A stretch of 64,000 nucleotides of DNA from Rattus norvegicus (lineage: Eukaryota; Chordata; Mammalia; Rodentia; Muridae): contig NC_086028.1 of NCBI RefSeq assembly GCF_036323735.1, positions 24,287,001 through 24,351,000 on the forward strand. Reading direction: 5' to 3'. The notes under the pieces are model-generated. The model worked only from the letters and a program-made list of their open reading frames with translations. It did not search any database and was not told where the DNA came from. This document shows, in pieces, positions 34,088 through 43,199 of the stretch. The position numbers were made by a program, and so were the translations under genes. The first letter of the stretch is position 1. Each line of letters begins with the position of its first letter.

Positions 34088-36964
34088 CTAATAGCCACTT
34101 ATCAATGAGTGCATACCATGTATGTCTTTCTGTGATTGGGTTAGTTCACTCAGGATGATATTTTCCAGTTCCAACCATTTGCCTACGAATTTCATAAACT
34201 CGTTGTTTTTGATAGCTGAGTAGTATTCCATTGTGTAGATGTACCACATTTTCTGTATCCATTCCTCTGTTGAAGGGCATCTGGGTTCTTTCCATTTTCT
34301 GGCTATTATAAATAAGGCTGCGATGAACATAGTGGAGCACGTGTCTCTTTTATATGTTGAGGCATCTTTTGGGTATATGCCCAAGAGAGGTATAGCTGGA
34401 TCCTCAGGCAGTTCAATGTCCAATTTTCTGAGGAACCTCCAGACTGATTTCCAGAATGGTTTTACCAGTCTGCAATCCCACCAACAATGGAGGAGTGTTC
34501 CTCTTTCTCCACAACCTCGCCAGCATCTGCTGTCACCTGAGTTTTTGATCTTAGCCAATCGCACTGGTGTGAGGTGAAATCTCAGGGTTGTTTTGATTTG
34601 CATTTCCCTTATGACTAAAGATGTTGAACATTTCTTTAGGTGTTTCTCAGCCATTCGGCATTCCTCAGCTGTGAATTCTTTGTTTAGCTCTGAACCCCAT
34701 TTTTTAATAGGGTTATTTGTTTCCCTGCGGTCTAACTTCTTGAGTTCTTTGTATATTTTGGATATAAGGCCTCTATCTGTTGTAGGGTTGGTAAAGATCT
34801 TTTCCCAATCTGTTGGTTGCCGTTTTGTCCTAACCACAGTGTCCTTTGCCTTACAGAAGCTTTGCAGTTTTATGAGATCCCATTTGTCAATTCTTGATCT
34901 TAGAGCGTAAGCCATTGGTGTTTTGTTCAGGCAATTTTTTCCAGTGCCCATGTGTTCCAGATGCTTCCCTAGTTTTTCTTCTATTAGTTTGAGTGTGTCT
35001 GGTTTGATGTGGAGGTCCTTGATCCACTTCGACTTAAGCTTTGTACAGGGTGATAAGCATGGATCGATCTGCATTCTTCTACATGTTGCCCTCCAGTTGA
35101 ACCAGCACCATTTGCTGAAAATGCTATCTTTTTTCCATTGGATGGTTTTGGCTCCTTTGTCAAAAATCAAGTGACCATAGGTGTGTGGGTTCATTTCTGG
35201 GTCTTCAATTCTATTCCATTGGTCTATCTGTCTGTCTCTGTACCAATACCATGCAGTTTTTATCACTATTGCTCTGTAATACTGCTTGAGTTCAGGGATA
35301 GTGATTCCCCCTGAAGTCCTTTTATTGTTGAGGATAGCTTTAGCTATCCTGGGTTTTTTGTTATTCCAGATGAATTTGCAAATTGTTCTGTCTAACTCTT
35401 TGAAGAATTGGATTGGTATTTTGATGGGGATTGCATTGAATCTGTAGATTGCTTTTGGTAAAATGGCCATTTTTACTATATTAATCCTGCCAATCCATGA
35501 GCATGGGAGATCTTTCCATCTTCTGAGGTCTTCTTCAATTTCTTTCTTCAGTGTCTTGAAGTTCTTATTGTACAGATCTTTTACTTGCTTGGTTAAAGTC
35601 ACACCGAGGTACTTTATATTATTTGGGTCTATTATGAAGGGTGTCGTTTCCCTAATTTCTTTCTCGGCTTGTTTCTCTTTTGTATAGAGGAAGGCAACTG
35701 ATTTATTTGAGTTAATTTTATACCCAGCCACTTTGCTGAAGTTGTTTATCAGCTTTAGTAGTTCTCTGGTGGAACTTTTGGGATCACTTAAATATACTAT
35801 CATATCATCTGCAAATAGTGATATTTTGACCTCTTCTTTTCCGATCTGTATCCCTTTGATCTCCTTTTGTTGTCTGATTGCTCTGGCTAGAACTTCAAGA
35901 ACTATATTGAATAAGTAGGGAGAGAGTGGGCAGCCTTGTCTAGTCCCTGATTTTAGTGGGATTGCTTCAAGTTTCTCTCCATTTAGTTTAATGTTAGCAA
36001 CTGGTTTGCTGTATATGGCTTTTACTATGTTTAGGTATGGGCCTTGAATTCCTATTCTTTCCAGGACTTTTATCATGAAGGGGTGTTGAATTTTGTCAAA
36101 TGCTTTCTCAGCATCTAATGAAATGATCATGTGGTTCTGTTCTTTCAGTTTGTTTATATAATGGATCACGTTGATGGTTTTCCGTATATTAAACCATCCC
36201 TGCATGCCTGGGATGAAGCCTACTTGATCATGGTGGATGATTGTTTTGATGTGCTCTTGAATTCGGTTTGCCAGAATTTTATTGAGTATTTTTGCGTCGA
36301 TATTCATAAGGGAAATTGGTCTGAAGTTCTCTTTCTTTGTTGTGTCTTTGTGTGGTTTAGGTATAAGAGTAATTGTAGATTCGTAGAAGGAATTCGGTAG
36401 GGCTCCATCTGTTTCAATTTTGTGGAATAGTTTGGATAATATTGGTATGAGGTCTTCTATGAAGGTTTGATAGAATTCTGCACTAAACCCATCTGGACCT
36501 GGGCTCTTTTTGGTTGGGAGACCTTTAATGACTGCTTCTATTTCCTTAGGAGTTATGGGGTTGTTTAACTGGTTTATCTGTTCCTGATTTAACTTTGATA
36601 CCTGGTATCTGTCTAGGAAATAGTCCATTTCCTGAAGATTTTCAAATTTTGTTGAATATAGGTTTTTATAGTAAGATCTGATGATTTTTTGAATTTCCTC
36701 TGAATCTGTAGTTATGTCTCCCTTTTCATTTCTGATTTTGTTAATTTGGACGCACTCTCTGTGTCCTCTCGTTAGTCTGGCTAAGGGTTTATCTATCTTG
36801 TTGATTTTCTCAAAGAACCAACTTTTGGTCCTGTTGATTCTTTCTATGGTCCTTTTTGTTTCTACTTGGTTGATTTCAGCTCTGAGTTTGATTATTTCCT
36901 GCCTTCTACTCCTCCTGGGTGTATTTGCTTCTTTTTGTTCTAGAGCTTTTAGGTGTGCTGTCAA
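34088..36964 (-). pseudogene. L1 ORF2, reverse transcriptase and C-terminal part (open 958 codons)
   Basis: This is the uninterrupted downstream part of ORF2. Its first codon here is TTG, so it has no proper start and is the continuation of the frame after an in-frame TAG at 36986-36988. Numbering from that codon, I see S-P-G-P-D-G-F (154-160), the I-S-L-D-A-E-K-A-F-D block with the first catalytic aspartate (284), G-T-R-Q-G-C-P-L-S-P (340-349), the reverse-transcriptase active site F-A-D-D-M (384-388), the S-K-V-A-G-Y-K block (410-416) and the cysteine-rich C-x3-C-x7-H-x4-C motif (C814, C818, H826, C831). It ends H-S-L-I-S-G-Y, the normal ORF2 terminus. All catalytic residues of the polymerase are kept, so damage to ORF2 lies only upstream. 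Confidence 0.95.
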
Positions 36965-37636
36965 GCTGCTGACATATGCTCTTTCCTATTTCTTTCTGCA
37001 GGCACTCAGCGCTATGAGTTTTCCTCTTAGCACAGCTTTCATTGTGTCCCATAAGTTTGAGTATGTTGTATCTTCATTTTCATTAAATTCTAAAAAGTTT
37101 TTAATTTCTTTCTTTATTTCTTCCTTGACCAGGTTATCATTGAGTAGAGCATTGTTCAATTTCCACGTATATGTGGGCATTCTTCCCTTATTGTTATTGA
37201 AGACCAGTTTTAGGCCGTGGTGGTCCGATAGCACGCATGGGATTATTTCTATCTTTCTGTACCTGTTGAGGCCCGTTTTTTGACCAATTATATGGTCAAT
37301 TTTGGAGAAAGTATCATGAGGAGCTGAGAAGAAGGTATATCCTTTTGCTTTAGGATAGAATGTTCTATAAATATCCGTTAAGTCCATTTGGCTCATGACT
37401 TCTCTTAGTCTGTCGACATCACTGTTTAATTTCTGTTTCCATGATCTGTCCATTGATGAGAGTGGGGTGTTGAAATCTCCCACTATTATTGTGTGAGGTG
37501 CAATGTGTGTTTTGAGCTTTAGTAAGGTTTCTTTTACGTATGTACGTGCCCTTGTATTTGGGGTATAGATATTTAGGATTGAGAGTTCATCTTGGTGGAT
37601 TTTTCCTTTGATGAATATGAAGTGTCCTTCCTTATC

Positions 37637-37652
37637 TTTTTTTTTTTTTTTT
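37637..37652 (-). repeat. A16 run causing the ORF2 frameshift
   Basis: Sixteen T on the plus strand (A on the sense strand) inside the endonuclease coding region, where the reading frame changes. The run codes lysines until the frame-shifted stop. Homopolymers of this length are prone to slippage in replication, reverse transcription and sequencing. Confidence 0.9.
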
Positions 37653-37984
37653 GATGACTTTTAGTTGGAAATTGATTTTATTTGATATTAGAATGGCTAC
37701 TCCAGCTTGCTTCTTCTGACCATTTGCTTGGAAAGTTGTTTTCCAGCCTTTCACTCTGAGGTAGTGTCTGTCTTTGTCTCTGAGGTGTGTTTCCTGTAGG
37801 CAGCAGAATGCAGGGTCCTCGTTGCGTATCCAGTTTGTTAATCTATGTCTTTTTATTGGGGAGTTGAGGCCATTGATATTGAGAGATATTAAGGAATAGT
37901 GATTATTGTTTCCCTTTATATTCATATTTGGATGTGAGGTTATGTTTGTGTGCTTTCATTCTCTTTGTTTTGTTGCCAAGACGA

Positions 37985-39058
37985 TTAGTTTCTTGCTTCT
38001 TCTAGGGTATAGCTTGCCTCCTTATGTTGGGCTTTACCATTTATTATCCTTTGTAGTGCTGGATTTGTAGAAAGATATTGTGTAAATTTGGTTTTGTCAT
38101 GGAATATCTTGGTTTCTCCATCAATGTTAATTGAGAGTTTTGCAGGATACAGTAACCTGGGCTGGCATTTGTGTTCTCTTAGGGTCTGTATGACGTCAGT
38201 CCAGGATCTTCTGGCCTTCATAGTTTCTGGCGAGAAGTCTGGTGTGATTCTGATAGGTCTCCCTTTATATGTTACTTGACCTTTTTCCCTTACTGCTTTT
38301 AATATTCTTTCTTTATTTTGTGCGTTTGGTGTTTTGACAATTATGTGACGGGAGGTGTTTCTTTTCTGGTCCAATCTATTTGGAGTTCTGTAGGCTTCTT
38401 GTATGCCTATGGGTATCTCTTTTTTTAGGTTAGGGAAGTTTTCTTCTATGATTTTGTTGAAGATATTTACTGGTCCTTTGAGCTGGGAGTCTTCACTCTC
38501 TTCTATACCTATTATCCTTAGGTTTGATCTTCTCATTGAGTCCTGGATTTCCTGTATGTTTTGGACCAGTAGCTTTTTCCGCTTTACATTATCTTTGACA
38601 GTTGAGTCAATGATTTCTATGGAATCTTCTGCTCCTGAGATTCTCTCTTCCATCTCTTGTATTCTGTTGGTGAAGCTTGTATCTACAGCTCCTTGTCTCT
38701 TCTTTTGGTTTTCTATATCCAGGGTTGTTTCCATGTGTTCTTTCTTGATTGCTTCTATTTCCATTTTTAATTCCTTCATCTGTTTGATTGTGTTTTCCTG
38801 GAATTCTTTCAGGGATTTTTGCCATTCCTCTCTGTAGGCCTCTACTTGTTTATTAATGATTTCCTGTGTTTCCCTAAGTGTGTTCATGTCTTTCTTGAAG
38901 TCCTCCAGCATCATGATCAAATATGATTTTGAAACTAGATCTTGCTTTTCTGGTGTGTTTGGATATTCCATGTTTGTTTTGGCGGGAGAATTGGGCTCCG
39001 ATGATGGCATGCAGTCTTGGTTTCTGTTGCTTGGGTTCCTGCGCTTGCCTCTCGCCAT
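37985..39058 (-). CDS. L1 ORF1 protein, intact (357 aa)
   Basis: The RNA-binding chaperone that coats L1 RNA as a trimer in cytoplasmic RNP particles. The ATG at 39056-39058 starts the typical basic M-A-R-G-K-R-R-N-P-S end. Residues 1-46 are a polar, disordered head. About 47-170 form a heptad-rich, charged coiled coil (K/E-rich, for example K-E-L-K-M-E-I-E-A-I). About 178-275 are the RRM, with L-R-I-I-G-I (180-185) and H-I-I-V-K (238-242) strands. About 276-345 are the C-terminal domain starting T-P-D-F-S-P-E-T-M-K-A-R-R (272-284), a conserved nucleic-acid-binding segment. Length is near the rodent norm. No stop or frameshift. ORF2 follows after 59 bp. Transcription would come from the L1 5' UTR, which is normally silenced by methylation. 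It is a retroelement protein and not a host gene. Confidence 0.95.
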   Translation of the reverse strand: MARGKRRNPSNRNQDCMPSSEPNSPAKTNMEYPNTPEKQDLVSKSYLIMMLEDFKKDMNTLRETQEIINKQVEAYREEWQKSLKEFQENTIKQMKELKMEIEAIKKEHMETTLDIENQKKRQGAVDTSFTNRIQEMEERISGAEDSIEIIDSTVKDNVKRKKLLVQNIQEIQDSMRRSNLRIIGIEESEDSQLKGPVNIFNKIIEENFPNLKKEIPIGIQEAYRTPNRLDQKRNTSRHIIVKTPNAQNKERILKAVREKGQVTYKGRPIRITPDFSPETMKARRSWTDVIQTLREHKCQPRLLYPAKLSINIDGETKIFHDKTKFTQYLSTNPALQRIINGKAQHKEASYTLEEARN

Positions 39059-39802
39059 CAGATTATCTCTAGTGTTACTTTGTTCTGCTATTTCTGACAG
39101 TGGCTAGACTGACCTATAAGCCTGTGTGTCAGGAGTGCTGTAGACCTGTTTTCCTCTCTTTCAGTCAGTTATGGGGACAGTGTGTTCTGCTTTCCGGCGT
39201 GTAGTTTTTCCTCTCTACAGGTCTTCAGCTGTTCTTGTGGGCCTGTGTCTTGAGTTCACCAGGCAGCTTTCTTGCAGCAGAAAATTTGGTCTTACCTGTG
39301 GTCCCGAGGCTCAGGTTCGCTCGTGGGGTGCTGCCCAGGGGCCCTCTGCAGCGGCAGCAACCAGGAAGACCTGTGCCGCCCCTTCCGGGAGCTTCAGTGC
39401 ACCAGGGTTCCAGATGGTCTTTGGCTTTTTCCTCTGGCGTCCGAGATGTGTGTGCAGGGAGCAGTCTCTTCTGGTTTCCCAGGCTTGTCTGCCTCTCTGA
39501 AGGTTTAGCTCTCCCTCCCACGGGATTTGGGTGCAGAGAACTGTTTATCCGGTCTGTTTCTTTCAGGTTCCGGAGGTGTCTCAGGCGCAGAAGTCCTGCC
39601 GCTCCTGGGCCCTCCCCCACGGGAGCCCAGAGGCCTTATACAGTTTCCTCTTGGGCCAGGGATGTGGGCAGGGGTGAGCAGTGTTGGTGGTCTCTTCCGC
39701 TCTGCAGCCTCAGGAGTGCCCACCTGACCAGGCGGTTGGGTCTCTCTCTCACCGGGTCTGGGAGCAGAGAGCTGCTGCGGGCCGGGATCCGCGGGTTTGG
39801 GC
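39059..39802 (-). promoter_or_regulatory. L1 5' UTR / internal promoter, CpG-rich
   Basis: The GC- and CpG-richest stretch of the window, at the start of the full-length L1. L1 5' UTRs carry the element's own Pol II promoter. Two divergent copies of a block lie about 231 bp apart: gtgcagagaactg (39531-39543) and gagcagagagctg (39762-39774) on the plus strand, with further similarity on either side (gatgtg..gcagggagcag and gatgtgggcaggggtgagcag). This suggests one full and one partial monomer. Open frames exist on both strands here, most likely because GC-rich sequence has few stops. Confidence 0.85.
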
Positions 39803-39816
39803 GTTGAAGCTATTTT
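39803..39816. repeat. L1 target-site duplication, right copy
   Basis: gttgaagctatttt, identical to 33355-33368. Confidence 0.95.
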
Positions 39817-40879
39817 ACTTCCCCCTTTTTCAATAGCTCCTGGATCTCTTAGGCTGGTTGTCATCCTGACAGTCCTCACATTCCTCAAAGCTGAAACAGT
39901 CTATGTTCCCAACGGACCTGCACACAAGGCTTCAAGCACTGATAGTCACGATTTAGTGTTAATCAATAAATATTCTTTTAATTGAAGTATATTGAAATTA
40001 TTTCCATGTAAGATCAGTTCTAGATGCTTATATGGTTCTTTAAAAGAGTTTTGGAGATTATGCAAAATGTTCCATAGTTTAGAGTTATAGTGAAATTATT
40101 TACTTGACGAAATCACTTAGACATTACCATGTTAAAAATTCTGTGGATTACAGCCATTTCTCAGGAGGCATATGGAAACTGAATCCCTTAACACTATTTA
40201 ACCTCACATGTTGTTTTACATGTTATCTTTTTGAAAACTAAAGATTCTTCCAAATTACTACAAAAATACTACATTATTGAAGCCCAATGACTTGTCGGAA
40301 AAAAAACCTTATTTTTATTAAGAAGTATAGTTCTTGGTTTGTTTCACATTTTTTCTTGATTTTATTTACATAGAAATTTATATTCTTAAAATTTCTTAAC
40401 AGCTCATTAGTAAATTTATGAGTCACTCAGTCTTTAATGTCTGAGTCAAGACTGACTCAGTTAAGTTAGACTAACTGTATGGAGAATGTCAGTGTTCACC
40501 TTCTGAATTTAAGACTAAAACTTACTACAATATTTTTTTCATTTCTCTCATCATCTCTCAAATGTCCTGCCACATTAATATTCAGAGTGGTTTTACTCCT
40601 TTCTGTATATTCCTTTCCAGTTTGGTATTATTTCTCTCCTCTGGTATCATCATTCTCTGGCCTAGAGACTGCTTTATTCTGAAAGTGATCTTTTGTCTTA
40701 CAGGATGATGAGAAGCAACCCTAACTTTTTACTATATGACAATAGTCCCACAAGTTGTCTTGTATCGGATTCTTTACTAAAATACTGTGCACCAAATGTT
40801 CTCTTCATGATGAACAAAGGCACTAGCAAAATAGTTTAGAAACTCAGAGAGGTAGAGCCTTGTAGGAGGTCCTTAAGTT
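39817..40879. other. Intergenic DNA right of the full-length L1
   Basis: Continuation of the L1 integration locus. No gene or repeat recognised. Confidence 0.4.
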
Positions 40880-41100
40880 GATGATCTGCTTCCAGTAAAC
40901 ATGCCCTTCTGTTTTCTGGCTAACGGCTTGAGCAGTTCTATTCCATTGTTCTCATTTGCCTGCTAATGTGCTGCTTCACCAAAGACCCAAAATTAGCAGA
41001 GCCCATTATGCCATGGACTGGAACCTTTGTGAGTCAAAGGAATTTTTAGTTTTATACATTATAGCAGGTATTTTGGTACCTTATTAGAAAGCTCACATAT
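40880..41100 (+). mobile_element. Possible MaLR-type LTR 3' end
   Basis: gccatggactggaacctttg, gtgagtcaaaggaattttt, and gcaggtattttggtacc followed by attagaaagctcac fit the conserved end of a rodent MaLR LTR (gactg..aactgtgagccaaaataaa..ttttgtcacagcaatagaaa type). Left boundary unclear. Confidence 0.45.
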
Positions 41101-41192
41101 CCATATTACTCTAAGCATTTATGACACACTGTATATTCCCCATCAGTGATGCAATATCATTTCCTTTACGAATCAGGAAACTATCTCACATT

Positions 41193-41321
41193 TAGTTGTT
41201 TTTATTTTTTTTTCTTCTTTTTTCTTTTTTTTCGGAGCTGGGGACCAAACCCAGGGTCTTGCGCTTGCTAGGCAAGCGCTCTGCCACTGAGCTAAATCCC
41301 CAAGCCCTAGTTGTTTTTATT
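41193..41321 (-). mobile_element. ID element, antisense, with 14-bp duplication
   Basis: A T-rich tail (41207-41232) is followed by the antisense ID body (41233-41307), from cggagctggggacc to ctaaatccccaagccc. On the minus strand the A box (tagctcagtgg) and a B box with one change (ggtttggtcc) are readable. The duplication tagttgtttttatt occupies 41193-41206 and 41308-41321, so the range given includes both copies. Confidence 0.95.
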
Positions 41322-41380
41322 AAGTGCTTCTTAGACAACGCTTTTCCTATGATGTGAAAGGGTTATTTTTCATTTCTGGA

Positions 41381-41383
<3 letters not shown>

Positions 41384-41413
<30 letters not shown>
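41384..41413. repeat. (CAA)n microsatellite
   Basis: About 10 CAA units. Confidence 0.95.
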
Positions 41414-41656
41414 GAAAAAGCAGCATACAAGCCAGAAAATCATGTTACCACTGACTTACATCGGTATGCTGTGTAAAGATAGCCTTTCCTTCCAATGGTA
41501 TCATTCACATCTTAGATACTTTTCTTATGCAGAACTTCTGTAGTATGTGTTCATATCCATATCTAAAATTTTATCATCACTTCAAGCCAATTTGCTTCTA
41601 TCAAAAATGGCACTAACATATAAAGACGTGATTCTTTTGGGATTTGTGTTTTACAT

Positions 41657-41767
41657 ATATTAATACCTTTTTTTTTTATTTTTTTTTTCGGAGCTGGGGA
41701 CCGAACCCAGGGCCTTGCGCTTCCTAGGCAAGCGCTCTACCACTGAGCCAATATTAATACCTTTTTT
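41657..41767 (-). mobile_element. ID element, antisense, 5'-truncated, with 17-bp duplication
   Basis: Antisense ID body at 41689-41750 beginning cggagctggggaccgaaccc, with the B box intact (ggttcggtcc on the minus strand). It stops at cactgagcc, so about 13 bases of the ID 5' end are missing. The duplication atattaatacctttttt is at 41657-41673 and 41751-41767. Loss of the 5' end shows incomplete reverse transcription. Confidence 0.95.
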
Positions 41768-41839
41768 AAGGCTACACATTCCTCTACTTTTATTAGGGAA
41801 ATAAGTTAAATTACTACATCTGTACGTTCCCATCCCACA

Positions 41840-41845
41840 TACACA

Positions 41846-41881
<36 letters not shown>

Positions 41882-41893
41882 CACACACACACA
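41840..41893. repeat. (CA)n microsatellite
   Basis: CA units with two A insertions (caaac). Confidence 0.96.
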
Positions 41894-42749
41894 TATCTAG
41901 GAAATGTTTGTTTTCTCATTTATCTACACAACTTGTGTTTAGTCTTGAAACCAGATAAAAGTCTTATTTTTGAGAACGATTACATATGAACTAATTATCT
42001 TTATTCCCACTTGTTAAAGAATACAATGCAATGCACTGTGCTATAAGGACAGAGTTATTTCTGCCCAACGTTGCCACACTACACATGTTCACAGCAAAGC
42101 TCATCTGATGCATGACAGCCACTCAGAAAGCCTTGAGGCACAGTTTTTCAATTTGGCATTTCCACTCCCAGAAGACTCTAGTTTCATCTACACACTTGAA
42201 GATTTTACTGGGTCTCTCCCTCTGCCAACTCATTTATAAGCCCATTAGATGCTTCCAGTCTCAGTGGATTCAGCTAAGTGAAAGTCTGTAAAAAAGCAAG
42301 AAGAATTATATGTACAAATGAAAGTGGGGTCACTGGCTTGCACATTTGCATTGAATAGCTACCACAGACTTGAGGACAGCCGTCTCTAACAGAACTTTCC
42401 TTCAGGATAGAAGGGGTCCATATTTACATCATTCAATATGGCAGTCACATGGGACTGAGAGCTCAATATCACTACAGTTATTGATGAAATGAATTTTGAA
42501 TTTTATTTAATTTTAATACAGATAGGCACACACAGCCGAGGAGTCCTGGCTAGGGACAAGCATACACTATGTTGCTCATGCTCATGAAAGAGTATGAAAA
42601 GTAGTTTGTCACCCACATTTGTTCCTTCATCTCAGGTTTCAAGGACAAAGACATAAAAGTTAAACTACTCTCAACTTCTTAACTTGTGACATGAACTACA
42701 AACGAAAGTGAATATAACCGCAGATAAGTATCAACCTCATCCCTCCTAA
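41894..42749. other. Unassigned DNA
   Basis: No gene or repeat recognised. Confidence 0.4.
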
Positions 42750-43180
42750 AGGAAACTTCCTTTCATAACAGATGGAAACCATTACAGAAAACCCAACCCA
42801 ATCAAACCACAGAGATGTGGAATGCAGTCCCAACTTACATCACAATTCCTGCACCTTGACATCAGGGGTGATTGTGGAAGAAGAGGTAGAAAGATTGTAA
42901 GAGCAAGAGGAAAGAGGAGTGTTCTGTGAGATTGTGTCTCCCAGTAGGATCAGACCTATGTACATGATATCTTACCAACATGATTTCCTAAACATGAGTT
43001 GAACATGGCTGATATTAGCAGTTACAGCAAGGTGGACTGGATGGGGGAACACTCATGAGTTTGCAGCTGCACAAAGAACCACAAGCACATAAGGAATGCT
43101 GAGGGCAGGATTTGTAGTTTTTTCCTAGGATGGTCAGCTTGAAAACATACATACATATATCTATATATCTATATTATTAT
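42750..43180 (+). repeat. Rodent repeat related to 10.85-11.16 kb
   Basis: agatggaaaccattacagaa, caatcaaaccacagagatg, gaagaggtagaaagattgtaag, gtgagattgtgtctccca, ggatgggggaacactcatgag and aaggaatgctgagggcagg are in the order of a common rodent repeat. The last 100 bp resemble 10.85-10.96 kb. Family name uncertain; possibly Lx-lineage L1. Confidence 0.6.
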
Positions 43181-43199
43181 AAAGATGAAGCAGGATACA

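Larger units (their letters stand above)
34088..37925 (-). pseudogene. L1 ORF2 (endonuclease-reverse transcriptase), broken at two points
   Basis: ORF2 protein normally nicks target DNA through its N-terminal APE-like endonuclease and primes cDNA synthesis there. The ATG is at 37923-37925. The first 97 codons read an intact endonuclease start, with S-L-N-I-N-G-L near residue 14-20 and the catalytic-type Q-E-T-H-L (E45). At 37637-37652 a run of 16 A on the sense strand shifts the frame and translation stops at 37632-37634. In the shifted frame the protein continues open from the run to 36989, with G-D-F-N and S-D-H-H endonuclease motifs present. An in-frame TAG (36986-36988) then separates it from the reverse-transcriptase part. 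Total length with the breaks ignored is about 1,280 codons, the usual size. Both lesions would have to be absent for function. Confidence 0.95.
33369..39802 (-). mobile_element. Full-length rat L1 retrotransposon, antisense (6.4 kb)
   Basis: All parts of a full-length L1 lie in order on the minus strand: GC-rich 5' UTR (39059-39802), ORF1 (37985-39058), a 59-bp spacer, ORF2 (34088-37925, broken twice), 3' UTR (33378-34087) and an A tail directly after an AATAAA signal. A perfect 14-bp duplication flanks it. The intact ORF1, the perfect duplication and the retained CpGs in the 5' UTR indicate a young insertion. The broken ORF2 means it should not mobilise itself, although an ORF2 from another copy could in principle act on its RNA. 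The L1 proteins work in cytoplasmic RNP particles and in the nucleus at target-primed reverse transcription. Confidence 0.97.

Noticed and set aside
34239..39107. Many plus-strand frames (up to 189 codons at 36714-37283) opposite the L1
   Set aside because: They are antisense shadows of ORF1 and ORF2. Their extent follows the coding frame on the other strand, and no domain is recognisable. The 5' UTR frame is listed as a finding only because of its in-frame repeat.
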